A DNA stretch of 57,630 bases from Bacteroidia bacterium (GTDB lineage: Bacteria > Bacteroidota > Bacteroidia > UKL13-3). The stretch lies in contig JAIOYZ010000026.1 in assembly GCA_021740845.1 (NCBI GenBank), positions 1-57,630 of the forward strand, read 5' to 3'. Shown here piece by piece: positions 1-8,697 of the stretch. Within the stretch, counting starts at the first letter, position 1; every line of letters begins with the position of its first letter. Under the pieces are notes generated by a model, which was not told the origin of the DNA, ran no database searches, and saw only the letters and a list, made by a program, of their open reading frames with translations. Made by a program: the position numbers and the translations under genes.

Positions 1-1211
1 CTAAGATAATTGCTCCTTTGGTTGGTTTAACATTTTATGCACTCGCATGGATGGTACGTTCGGTATTTGCCAAGGAAGAGAAATGGATAATTGGGATTTT
101 AGGTGTGGCCAGTGTAATTTCTATTCTGTGCAAACTTTTACTACCAGATTGGACCCTCTTTTGGGTTACCAATATTGCCATTGCCAGTTCGCTTTATGCG
201 GTGGTGTTTATTATTAAAGGCATGCTAAAGAAAATTCCGGGAGCATCTATTTTGGGTATTGGTATAGGACTAACAACAACCTTTATTTTGTTTGTCACTG
301 TTATTTCTGTCATTACAGATAATGTGCAATTTAATACCGGCTCTTTGTTTGGTCAGGTGCTAATTGTATTGCTTATTTTATCTATTGTAAGTACCCCAAT
401 GTCTATGTCGGTTTACCTTTCTTGGAACTATGCGCGCAACAGTAAAAATTTATTGGTTCAGCTAAAAAATGTAAAAGAACTATCAGAGAAAACATTAGAG
501 CAAGAGAAAGAGAAACTAAAATTAATAAGCACGCAAAACGAAATGCTAGAGCAAAAGGTAAGCGAGCGAACTAGTCAGTTGAATACCGAGAAGGAGAAAT
601 CGGATACGCTATTGCTTAATATTCTGCCCGCCGAAATAGCAGAAGAGTTAAAGCAAACAGGCCAAGCCCAAGCCAAGCAATTCAATCAAGTTTCTGTGCT
701 CTTTACAGATTTTGTAAACTTCACCGGGCTAAGCGAGCAAATGAGTGCGCAAGAATTGGTTCAAGAAATACACAAGAACTTTACGGCCTTTGATGCCATT
801 ATGGAAAAGCACGGAGTAGAAAAAATTAAAACTATTGGCGACGCCTATTTAGCCGTTTGTGGTTTGCCCCAAGAGACCGAACACCACGCAAAGCGCCTTG
901 TGCAAGCAGCACTTGAAATACAAGAATACATGGCGCAAAGCAATGGCAAGTTTAAGATTCGCATAGGTATTCATTCTGGTCCGGTAGTGGCGGGCATAGT
1001 AGGAGTAAAGAAATTTGCCTACGATATTTGGGGCGATACCGTAAACACCGCCAGCAGAATGGAAAGCACCAGTGAAGTAGGAAAAATAAATATCAGCGAA
1101 ACCACCTACGAGCTTATAAAAAACGATTTTGATTGCACACCTAGAGGCGAAATTGAAGCCAAAGGAAAAGGAAAGGTTCCTATGTATTTTGTAAACCGAA
1201 GCTTAGCCTAG
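1..1211 (+). CDS. Class III adenylate cyclase with membrane N-terminus (5' truncated by window edge)
   Basis: Makes cAMP from ATP. The frame is open to base 1, so the true start lies outside the window; residues here are counted from the TTG at 18. Four to five hydrophobic segments occupy residues 1-135, a coiled coil runs about 140-200, and the cyclase homology domain fills 220-397. Metal-binding Asp residues are D231 (LFTDFVNFT) and D275 (TIGDAY). The Lys of EKIKTIGDAY and the Asp of YDIWGD are those expected for adenine rather than guanine, and NTASRM carries the transition-state Asn and Arg. The layout resembles Bacteroidota cyclases with a 7TMR-DISM-type membrane module, but the sensor part is not visible. 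It is separated from the next gene by a repeat. Confidence 0.88.
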   Translation, partial: KIIAPLVGLTFYALAWMVRSVFAKEEKWIIGILGVASVISILCKLLLPDWTLFWVTNIAIASSLYAVVFIIKGMLKKIPGASILGIGIGLTTTFILFVTVISVITDNVQFNTGSLFGQVLIVLLILSIVSTPMSMSVYLSWNYARNSKNLLVQLKNVKELSEKTLEQEKEKLKLISTQNEMLEQKVSERTSQLNTEKEKSDTLLLNILPAEIAEELKQTGQAQAKQFNQVSVLFTDFVNFTGLSEQMSAQELVQEIHKNFTAFDAIMEKHGVEKIKTIGDAYLAVCGLPQETEHHAKRLVQAALEIQEYMAQSNGKFKIRIGIHSGPVVAGIVGVKKFAYDIWGDTVNTASRMESTSEVGKINISETTYELIKNDFDCTPRGEIEAKGKGKVPMYFVNRSLA

Positions 1212-1282
1212 TAGTCCGAAGTTTAACTTTGTTGAACATAAGCTTTTCTATTAACCTCTTCACTGGTCCGAAATAGTAGTTA

Positions 1283-1481
1283 GGGCTTTCCCCAAGGGTC
1301 GGGCTTTCCGCTGCAAGTCCTCGCTGCGCTCCGGGCTTTCCGCTACAATCCCTAACGCGAATTAATTCTGAATGTGCCAAATGTTTTGATTTACCCCAAA
1401 GCCAGTTTTGCCATGTCTTTCCAAAGATAATTAGGCAAAGGTTCCAATAAATTCAAAGTATGCTCATTGGCTTGAACCAAC
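1283..1481. repeat. Direct repeat copy 1 (intergenic GC-rich block plus helicase 3' end)
   Basis: The block begins with TTTCCCCAAGGGTCGGGC and continues through a GC-rich stretch ending CCCTAACGCGA. About 110 bp of AT-rich DNA follow that also form the 3' end of the helicase gene at 4169. The same order recurs at 4065-4260 with scattered substitutions. The two copies bracket the PAS gene at 1493-3919. The GC-rich part resembles dispersed Bacteroidota intergenic repeats; the gene-derived part shows that a duplication, and not only a dispersed repeat, is involved. Confidence 0.75.
1391..1480 (-). pseudogene. C-terminal remnant of a second DUF3427-helicase copy
   Basis: Read on the minus strand, this segment ends EPLPNYLWKDMAKLALG followed by a stop. 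The complete helicase at 4169-7309 ends in the same way apart from Val for Leu near the end. Only about 30 codons survive; upstream of them the sequence runs into the end of the PAS gene. It is therefore a duplicated gene tail with no function of its own. Confidence 0.7.
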
Positions 1482-1492
1482 CAAGCAAAATA

Positions 1493-3919
1493 TTAACTTA
1501 CACTTAGGTCAATAGCGTTGGCTTTTAAAATAATATCTTTAATAATACAATCTAATTCCTGACTAGATTTTACAAAATGACCCACCCAAGTTTTAAACGA
1601 TTCGCTTGATAATTCTTCGTCCTCCAAAATACTTACAATGCCCATCATACGAGCCAAAGGAGCCCGAACCACATGCGATTGTATCCAAGCAATTTCACGT
1701 AATTTTCTATTTTGTTCCTCAATGGCTTTTGTATGTTTTACCACCTCTGTAATGTCTTGGGTTGCGCCAATCATTTTATAAGCCTTACCATATTCATCGC
1801 GTAAAATAAAACCTCTATCGTGCACAAATGCATATTCGCCATTGGCTTTTAAAAACCTGTAATTGTGTTCCCAGTTTTGAACAGAGCAATCGTTAAAAGC
1901 CAATTCCTCCGATTCTTTTAAAGCAGCAATATCATCCGGATGAACCAAATTATAGTAGTTGAGTTCTTCATTATTTTGGTGCTCTTTTTTATACCCAAAA
2001 AGAATTTCAAAGCCATCACCTAAACGCATTACTTTACCCAATTTAATATCCAGTTCCCAAATAGAATCATGGGTAGCTTTGGCAACCAAATCGTAGCGCT
2101 CATTGCTTTTCAACAATTCTTCTTTGGCTTTTACACTCTCTGTAATATCTATAGAAACTCCAATAATACCAATTGGTTCAGACAGCTCATTTGTTAATAT
2201 GGAATGAGAAATCCAAATCTTAAAATGTTCCCCATTTTTTCTTTGCACGGTAAGCTCGCCCGACCAAGATTTACCAGCCATTAATATTTCCAAAACAGCC
2301 ATACCTTCCTCCATGGTTTGGTCGGAAAGCATTATGTCTGCAATACTTTTACCAAGTGTTTCCTCCTCGGTCCAACCATAAATGGTTTCGGCAGCCTTGT
2401 TCCAATAAATTATTTTGCCGGTAAAATCAGTTGCAATTACAGATTGTTCAACAGCAAGCAATAAATTAGAGTGGAAAGTTATTTTTTGTTCCGCAAGTTT
2501 TCGAGTGGTAATATCGGTATGAGAGATAACAATCATAGGGTCCTCACTCTCAAATTTCATCACCCGCATTAAGAACCACCTTTCTTGCTTGGGAGAATGA
2601 CAAGGATATTCTATTTGAAAATGCTCCACTTTTCTCTCCATAACCTCTTTTAGGCCTGTTAAAATAGTTTGCGCCAAGGTATCGCCATTGGCAATTGCTT
2701 GCTCGCAGGCCTTATAATAGTTGGCCCCAACGCCAGTTTGGTTCAAGAATATAATCTCATTGCTTAAGGCAAATTTATTCCAGGCCTCATTTACGGCAAT
2801 TATTTCTCCCTCAAAATTTACCACTGCAATATGCGAAGTGAGAGAATTTAAAATCCCCTTGTTAAAGTACTCACTTTTGCGCAAGAGGAGTTTGTTTTCT
2901 TTTAGGTTTTCAATAACAGAAGTCAACTGTTCAGTTCTTTCTAGCACCTTTTCCTCTAGGGTTTCGTGACTACGAAGTAAAATTTCTTCACTTCTTTTTC
3001 TACTGGTGATATCGGTTCTAATAGATAGATATTGTTGCGGTGTACCGAGTTCATCTAAGAACGGAATAATTACGGTATCTACCCAATAAAACTGACCATA
3101 TTTATCCTTATTTTGTATTTCACCCTTCCAAATTTTACCACTTGAAATGGTTTGCCACATGTCTTTAAAAAATTCTTTTTTATGAAACTTGGAATTAACA
3201 ATACGGTGGTCATTACCTAGAAGTTCCTCGCGCGAATATTTAGAAATCTTGCAAAAGTTATCGTTTACATGAATAATCACGCCTTTATGGTTGGTGATGG
3301 CCACAATGGAAGCCTTGTCTAAAGCATATTTATAAAAATTCAATTCACTTAAATTGGCCGTATTAAGCTCCCTAACTTTTTTGTTTTCTGTAATGTCTTT
3401 TACATAGCCAATAGACCTAAGCACTTTGCCCTCATTATCGCGTTCGTACTTACATTTTTCAATAACAAATTTAATTTCCTCCCACTGTTCAGATACAACA
3501 CGGTGCTCCACCTCACAATTATCTTCCTCCTCCAATATTGATTTCTGGTAAGCCTCATTAACAACCTCTCTATCGCCAGGATGTACTGCATCCATAAAGG
3601 TTTCAAACGGAACCTCTTCCAAGTGAGCTTGTTTTCCAAAAATTTTAAATGCCTCCTTAGACCAAATCATTTTATTGGTTTCAAAATCCAGCACCCAGCT
3701 ACCAGAATTGGCAATTTCTTGAGTATAATTTAACTGTTTATCAAGAAACTCTTTGTTCTTAATTTTATGCTGTAATTTTTGTGCAATTTCATTTAGATTC
3801 TGGGCAATTAAATCCAACTCGCTATTGTTTTCGAGCACCAAAGCCTCTTGCGAAAAATCAAAATTATTCACCCTAGTTATGGTTTCAAGAATACTTTTTA
3901 GTTGAGCTTCCTTATTCAT
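1493..3919 (-). CDS. Multi-PAS sensor protein with HisKA-like tail, no ATPase domain
   Basis: Signal-sensing protein of 808 aa. A short N-terminal coiled coil (about 1-60) is followed by roughly five PAS/PAC units. Several are closed by DIT-x-R/N/S-K type PAC ends (for example RSIGYVKDITENKK, YLSIRTDITSRKR, GIIGVSIDITES, MIGATQDITEV), and a coiled coil lies near 310-350. The C-terminus carries IAWIQSHVVRAPLARMMG, the Bacteroidota version of the histidine-kinase dimerisation helix, and the protein stops about 60 residues later. No N/G1/G2 boxes of a HATPase domain are present and no other kinase part lies downstream. This architecture is common in Bacteroidota, so the protein is probably intact and acts through a partner kinase or by oligomerisation. 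It lies between two copies of a direct repeat. Confidence 0.85.
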   Translation of the reverse strand: MNKEAQLKSILETITRVNNFDFSQEALVLENNSELDLIAQNLNEIAQKLQHKIKNKEFLDKQLNYTQEIANSGSWVLDFETNKMIWSKEAFKIFGKQAHLEEVPFETFMDAVHPGDREVVNEAYQKSILEEEDNCEVEHRVVSEQWEEIKFVIEKCKYERDNEGKVLRSIGYVKDITENKKVRELNTANLSELNFYKYALDKASIVAITNHKGVIIHVNDNFCKISKYSREELLGNDHRIVNSKFHKKEFFKDMWQTISSGKIWKGEIQNKDKYGQFYWVDTVIIPFLDELGTPQQYLSIRTDITSRKRSEEILLRSHETLEEKVLERTEQLTSVIENLKENKLLLRKSEYFNKGILNSLTSHIAVVNFEGEIIAVNEAWNKFALSNEIIFLNQTGVGANYYKACEQAIANGDTLAQTILTGLKEVMERKVEHFQIEYPCHSPKQERWFLMRVMKFESEDPMIVISHTDITTRKLAEQKITFHSNLLLAVEQSVIATDFTGKIIYWNKAAETIYGWTEEETLGKSIADIMLSDQTMEEGMAVLEILMAGKSWSGELTVQRKNGEHFKIWISHSILTNELSEPIGIIGVSIDITESVKAKEELLKSNERYDLVAKATHDSIWELDIKLGKVMRLGDGFEILFGYKKEHQNNEELNYYNLVHPDDIAALKESEELAFNDCSVQNWEHNYRFLKANGEYAFVHDRGFILRDEYGKAYKMIGATQDITEVVKHTKAIEEQNRKLREIAWIQSHVVRAPLARMMGIVSILEDEELSSESFKTWVGHFVKSSQELDCIIKDIILKANAIDLSVS

Positions 3920-4064
3920 TATTGCAGGAGTTGGTTAATAAAGCGAGAATAATATTTTCAAAATAAATTAGGCCAAATATAGCCCTTAAAATGAATTTTA
4001 TACCGCTAAATAACAAAATGTAGCCAACCACATAATGAATGCCAAAGGATTAATCTATTTAGCT

Positions 4065-4260
4065 GGGCGTTCCCCAAGGGTCGGGCTTTCCGCTGCAAGT
4101 CCTCGCTGCGCTCCGGGCTATCCGCTTCAATCCCTAACGCGAGGGTGGGATTTGCCAAATGTTTTGATTTAACCCACAGCTAATTTTGCCATGTCTTTCC
4201 AAAGATAATTGGGCAAAGGTTCTTCTAAATTCCATGTAATGCTCATTGGTTTTGAACCAT
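4065..4260. repeat. Direct repeat copy 2 (overlaps 3' end of helicase gene)
   Basis: Second copy of the block at 1283-1481. Its left half is the GC-rich intergenic part (TCGGGCTTTCCGCTGCAAGT onward). Its right half, from about 4170, is the coding end of the DUF3427 helicase. Because the right half belongs to an intact gene here, this is likely the parental copy. Confidence 0.75.
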
Positions 4261-7200
4261 AATGTGAATCATATTTTACCTTACCAAGGAAAGAATATCC
4301 AAATGTATTATTGAATTCATTTTCTGATTTCTCTCTAACAAATAGCAGTATTATTTTATTTAATTCTTCGTGATTAATGTAGGTTAATCCTTTGCCAGCA
4401 TCTGACCTTGTTTTGTTTTGAGATTGCCAATGGAAATTTATCTCATTTATAGCATAGTCGTTATACATTGTTGTGGGTGAAAAATCTTCTTCAGATTTAA
4501 TAAGGTCTACAAACAATAGTTCGGTATTTAGCACTTTATTTTCTGCCACGCCTTCTCTATTTGATGATTGAATTTCGAAGGTGCTTAAGCCAAATGCTGC
4601 TAAAATTTGGTCCCTCGTATAGCGAGCATGAAGTCTTAAAGGTTGTTCATAAGGAAGATTGATTTCTAATTCCTTGAAATCAATATTGTCTAATTGAAGT
4701 TCAAGAAATTCTATTATTTCAGCAACTAAAATTGGGTTATTACCAATTGAACTAATACTTTGTTCTAAGCTAGGAAATCCGCTTGCTTTTTGCCATACAT
4801 CATAATGTAACATTAAGAGCATTAATCTTTCTTCCTCAGAATAGTTGTTCAACTTTATATTAAAATTCTCCCTAGCAACCCTTAGTATGAATTCAAAATA
4901 ACTGGTTGAATTGGTAGATAGCCACTTTTTCTTAATGGCACTTAAAATTTCCTTTTCATTTGTATTTGGAAATTCTTCTAATATTCCAGCTAGTTGACAA
5001 AGTCTGCTCCAACAATCTTTTTTATAAATGAGTTCAATTGGAATATGATTAATTTCTAAGAAGTTTTTTAGTGTTAGTGGAAGGTCACTTTGGAACTGGT
5101 AATTTCTTATTTTTTGAATAAGCTGATTCCTATTGAGCATGGTTGCCCTTCTAATATTTTCTAAAATAGCCTCTTTTGCTTTTTTCTCTAGAACGATTGA
5201 ACAACCCAAAGGTAACTTAGGAAAATTGTCTTCAATTTCTTTTTTAATGGAGGTGTTTGTTTTGCCAATTAGTGCTCTAAATTTTCCTTCAAAGTCATAT
5301 TCAGGCCTTGAATTGGCTACAAAATCCAATACGGTTAGGCTATCCTTATTTTCTGCCAATCGCAAACCTCTGCCAAGTTGTTGAAGGAAAATTGTAATAC
5401 TTTCTGTTGGCCTTAAAAAAAGTACCGTATCAATTTCAGGAATATCAATTCCTTCATTAAAAATATCTACTACAAATAAATAGTTGATTTCTTTATTTTG
5501 AAATTTCCTCCTTAAAACATCTCTTTCTTGGCTGTTTTTACTTGATAAATAAGCAGTCTTAAATCCAGCTAAGGTGAATTTTTCTGCCATATATTTTGCA
5601 TGTTCGATTGTAATGCAAAATCCTAATGCTCTAACATCGGAAGAATCTTTTGTGTATTTTTCTAGGTTATAAATAATTTCATTAACCCTTCTATCATTTG
5701 TGGTATATAGATTACTTAATTCACTTGCAACATATCTTCCCTTTTCCCATTTTACTCCACTTAAATCAATGCTATCTGTAATGCCAAAATATTGAAATGG
5801 ACAAAGAAGTCCTTGATTCAAGGCTTGTGGCAATCTAATTTCAGCTGCAATTTTATCACAAAAATCATCCAAAATATTTGCTCCATCCATTCTTTCTGGT
5901 GTTGCAGTTAATCCCAGAAGAATGTTTGGTTGAAAGTAGTTTAGAAATTTTCTATAACTCGCTGCAGAAATGTGATGAACCTCATCTATTATGATAAAAT
6001 CATAAAACTCTGGACTTAGCGATAGGTCTGCAATTTTGTTGTTTAAAGTTTGCACAGAGGCAAATACATGTTCAAAATTAGTAGGTTCAAAACCATCTAC
6101 CCATTGTTCTCCAAAATTATTATTTCTTAAAATGCCCCTAAATGCCCCAATTGCTTGTTCCAAAATCTCTTTTCTATGCGCAACAAAAAGAAGTTTAGCA
6201 TTTGGTTTAGTAGCTGCGAAGTTTTTAAAATCAAAAACTGAAATGATAGTTTTACCTGTTCCAGTTGCAGCAACAATTAAATTCCTGTATCTATTGTGAA
6301 CCTTCCTTTCCACATCCAACTTCTCCAAAATCCCAAGTTGATAATGGTGAGGTTTTATTTCAAAAAAGGTGGTAGAAATATTGTTTTGGGGATTTGATTT
6401 TCCTTGGTTCAAGGCTTCACCTAACTTTTTGGTATCTATGGTTGGGTCGAATAGTTCAAACTCTTTGTTTTGCCAGTAATATTCAAAGGTCTTCTTGAAT
6501 TTGTCAATTATATGACTGACTTCTTTAGTGGTAATTTTTAAATTCCATTCTAAGCCATCTGTAAGTGCAGAGCGTGAAAAATTAGAAGAGCCAATATACC
6601 CAGTATCAAAGCCAGTATTTCTTAAAAAGAGATAAGCCTTTGCATGTAGCCTTTCATTACCTGTATTGTAAGATATTTTCACTTGAGTATTATCCAATTC
6701 AGATAATAGTTTGATTGCTTTTAAATCAGAAGCACCCATATAGGTTGTTGTAATAACACGAAGCTCACCACCTCGTTTTACAAATTCTCGCAATTCTTTT
6801 TCAAGAATAATTATCCCTTTCCATTTTATAAACGAAACCAAAAGGTATATTTTATTGGAGGAAAGGATTTCTTTTCTTAATTCACTTTCTAAAGATAAAC
6901 CTGTGTTTCCGCCTGTAAAGAGTTCGCTATGAGTTAATCGAGTGTAGGGTGTTATTTCTTTTAAGTGTAAATCTAAATCAGAAAAATGTGCATCTATTTT
7001 AGTAAAAACAGCCTTTAGAATTTTTCCTTCAGTATCAATTAAATTTTCATCAAATTCTTCTCTTTTCAATTCGTCCTTTAGGTAGAGAATTATTTTATTG
7101 GCAATTTCAATTTGCAATTGAACAGAATTTTCACCACTAATTAGTTTGAGAGCTTGGTTTATAGATTCTGCTATGTGTTTGGATAAAACAGATGAAGCTT

Positions 7201-7309
7201 CCTCTTTATCTAATTTAGATAGTTTGTACTGATAGGAATTCTTGTCTAATTCACCTAGTTTTATTGATATAAGTTTGGTAACAAGTTCTTCGTAAATGCC
7301 TTGGTTCAT
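4169..7309 (-). CDS. PLD-nuclease/SF2 helicase with DUF3427-type C-terminus
   Basis: A 1046-aa DNA-processing enzyme of the kind found in restriction and defence loci. The N-terminal 100 residues are helical. A phospholipase-D-like nuclease half-site follows (H222-A-K224 in LHAKAYLF, then GSSNFSRSAL at about 240-249). The SF2 helicase core has Walker A ATGTGKT at 348-354, motif II DEVH at 442-445, motif III GLTATPERMDG at about 466-476 and motif VI QQLGRGLRLA. The last ~350 residues match the general make-up of the DUF3427 region. It is divergent from the desulfurase operon with 239 bp between them, so the two may share control. A duplicated copy of its last codons lies at 1391-1480. Membership in the phosphorothioation system is inferred from position only. 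Confidence 0.85.
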   Translation of the reverse strand: MNQGIYEELVTKLISIKLGELDKNSYQYKLSKLDKEEASSVLSKHIAESINQALKLISGENSVQLQIEIANKIILYLKDELKREEFDENLIDTEGKILKAVFTKIDAHFSDLDLHLKEITPYTRLTHSELFTGGNTGLSLESELRKEILSSNKIYLLVSFIKWKGIIILEKELREFVKRGGELRVITTTYMGASDLKAIKLLSELDNTQVKISYNTGNERLHAKAYLFLRNTGFDTGYIGSSNFSRSALTDGLEWNLKITTKEVSHIIDKFKKTFEYYWQNKEFELFDPTIDTKKLGEALNQGKSNPQNNISTTFFEIKPHHYQLGILEKLDVERKVHNRYRNLIVAATGTGKTIISVFDFKNFAATKPNAKLLFVAHRKEILEQAIGAFRGILRNNNFGEQWVDGFEPTNFEHVFASVQTLNNKIADLSLSPEFYDFIIIDEVHHISAASYRKFLNYFQPNILLGLTATPERMDGANILDDFCDKIAAEIRLPQALNQGLLCPFQYFGITDSIDLSGVKWEKGRYVASELSNLYTTNDRRVNEIIYNLEKYTKDSSDVRALGFCITIEHAKYMAEKFTLAGFKTAYLSSKNSQERDVLRRKFQNKEINYLFVVDIFNEGIDIPEIDTVLFLRPTESITIFLQQLGRGLRLAENKDSLTVLDFVANSRPEYDFEGKFRALIGKTNTSIKKEIEDNFPKLPLGCSIVLEKKAKEAILENIRRATMLNRNQLIQKIRNYQFQSDLPLTLKNFLEINHIPIELIYKKDCWSRLCQLAGILEEFPNTNEKEILSAIKKKWLSTNSTSYFEFILRVARENFNIKLNNYSEEERLMLLMLHYDVWQKASGFPSLEQSISSIGNNPILVAEIIEFLELQLDNIDFKELEINLPYEQPLRLHARYTRDQILAAFGLSTFEIQSSNREGVAENKVLNTELLFVDLIKSEEDFSPTTMYNDYAINEINFHWQSQNKTRSDAGKGLTYINHEELNKIILLFVREKSENEFNNTFGYSFLGKVKYDSHYGSKPMSITWNLEEPLPNYLWKDMAKLAVG

Positions 7310-7511
7310 TTTGTGGGGTTTGATATGTCAAATACTCTTATGAAATATCATCATAATTTCGAAACAATTTAATATTTATTTTAAAGATATTTATAGAAAT
7401 AAGGATCAACTTTTACTATGAACTTATTAATTGTTTTATTACTAGAAATTAGAAAAAGCATTCAATGTATTAATAAATTGGTAAAAATGGGATTATTCAA
7501 TACTTTTACTC

Positions 7512-7536
7512 AATCAAATTAATAGCCAATTTGATT
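7512..7536. promoter_or_regulatory. Perfect 9-bp inverted repeat upstream of the desulfurase start
   Basis: AATCAAATT, a 7-nt spacer, then AATTTGATT: the arms are exactly complementary. The right arm ends 12 nt before the TTG start of the desulfurase gene and lies in the intergenic space shared with the divergent helicase. It could be a repressor operator for the phosphorothioation operon (Dnd systems are known to be autoregulated by a DndB-type repressor; no DndB is seen here) or a leader hairpin over the translation start. Confidence 0.45.
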
Positions 7537-7548
7537 ATTTTTAACTGA

Positions 7549-8697
7549 TTGAAAAATTCAATTATATACCTAGATAATAATTCTACAACCCAAATTGATG
7601 GAAGGGTTCTGGACTCAATGCTCCCATATTTTAGCAGCAATTTTGCAAATCCTGCGAGTACTCATCATTTTGGCAGTTTAATTAAGAAGGAGATTGATAA
7701 CTCAAGGGGTCAAATTGCTAGGATTATTGGTGCTAATTCAAATGAAATAACAATAACATCTGGGGCAACTGAAAGTATTAATTTGGCACTTAAAGGAATC
7801 GCGCTTAAATCAAATAATAAACGACATATTATCACTGTTCAAACTGAACACAAAGCGGTATTAGATTGTTGTAAATATTTAGAATCTGTTGGTTATGAAG
7901 TTGATTATTTAGGGGTGAACAAAGATGGTTTGATTAATTTATCTGAATTAAAGTCTTTGATAAAAGAAGATACATTATTAGTTTCTATAATGTGGGTTAA
8001 TAATGAAACAGGAGTTATTCAAAATATTAAAGAAATAGGCGAAATTATTCATAATACGGATGCGTTTTTCATGACAGATGCCACTCAAGCTGTGGGTAAA
8101 ATTGAAATTGATGTGGAGGAAAATAATATTGATATTTTATGTTTTTCTGCCCATAAGTTCTATGGACCAAAGGGTATTGGTGCTCTTTATTTGAATTCTA
8201 GGCGAATTAAAAAAAATAATATTTTAGCGCAAATTCACGGTGGAGGACATGAGGGTGGTTTACGAAGTGGAACATTAAATGTACCGTCAATTATTGGATT
8301 TGGGAAAGCTTGCGAAATTGCCTCCATAGAGAAGTTTGAATTCTTTGAAATAATTAGGGGATTGAGAGATTTCTTTGAATTTGAATTGTTGAAGCATAAA
8401 GGAATAACAGTTAATGGAAGTATTACAAACAGGCTTTACAATACAAGTAATGTTTCACTTGCAAATATTGATGCCAATGTATTTATTGGGCAATTAAATT
8501 CAGTTGCTATTTCAAATGGTTCTGCTTGTAATTCTGCCGTTTTTGAACCTTCACATGTTTTAAAATCAATGGGCGTCCAAGACGGATTGGCCTATGGGAG
8601 TTTGAGATTTTCCTTTGGAAAATTCAATACAATGGAGGAAATAAAAACTGCTCTTGGTCTTATTGATAACCTATTGAAAAAAAGTTATTATGCTTAA
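7549..8697 (+). CDS. sspA: Cysteine desulfurase of the phosphorothioation system (SspA/DndA-like)
   Basis: Pyridoxal-phosphate enzyme that moves sulfur from cysteine to its own active-site cysteine and passes it on for DNA backbone modification. Class-V aminotransferase signatures: IYLDNNSTTQ at the start, SGATESIN, TEHKAVL (His101), SAHKFYGPKG with the PLP lysine K203, and the catalytic loop SNGSACNSAVFEP with Cys327. The start is the TTG at 7549: a TGA directly precedes it in frame, and the next ATG (residue 24) would remove the conserved YLDNN strand. The stop overlaps the next gene's ATG by 8 nt, so it is translationally coupled to the helicase. It could also be a general IscS, but the context argues for a dedicated SspA role. 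Confidence 0.85.
   Translation: MKNSIIYLDNNSTTQIDGRVLDSMLPYFSSNFANPASTHHFGSLIKKEIDNSRGQIARIIGANSNEITITSGATESINLALKGIALKSNNKRHIITVQTEHKAVLDCCKYLESVGYEVDYLGVNKDGLINLSELKSLIKEDTLLVSIMWVNNETGVIQNIKEIGEIIHNTDAFFMTDATQAVGKIEIDVEENNIDILCFSAHKFYGPKGIGALYLNSRRIKKNNILAQIHGGGHEGGLRSGTLNVPSIIGFGKACEIASIEKFEFFEIIRGLRDFFEFELLKHKGITVNGSITNRLYNTSNVSLANIDANVFIGQLNSVAISNGSACNSAVFEPSHVLKSMGVQDGLAYGSLRFSFGKFNTMEEIKTALGLIDNLLKKSYYA

Noticed and set aside
1180-1380. 66-aa open frame on -
   Set aside because: Made of the GC-rich dispersed repeat; no relation to a protein.
7549-8697. General housekeeping IscS
   Set aside because: No isc or suf genes nearby; the 8-nt overlap with a restriction helicase and the opposite sspBCD operon favour a dedicated SspA.
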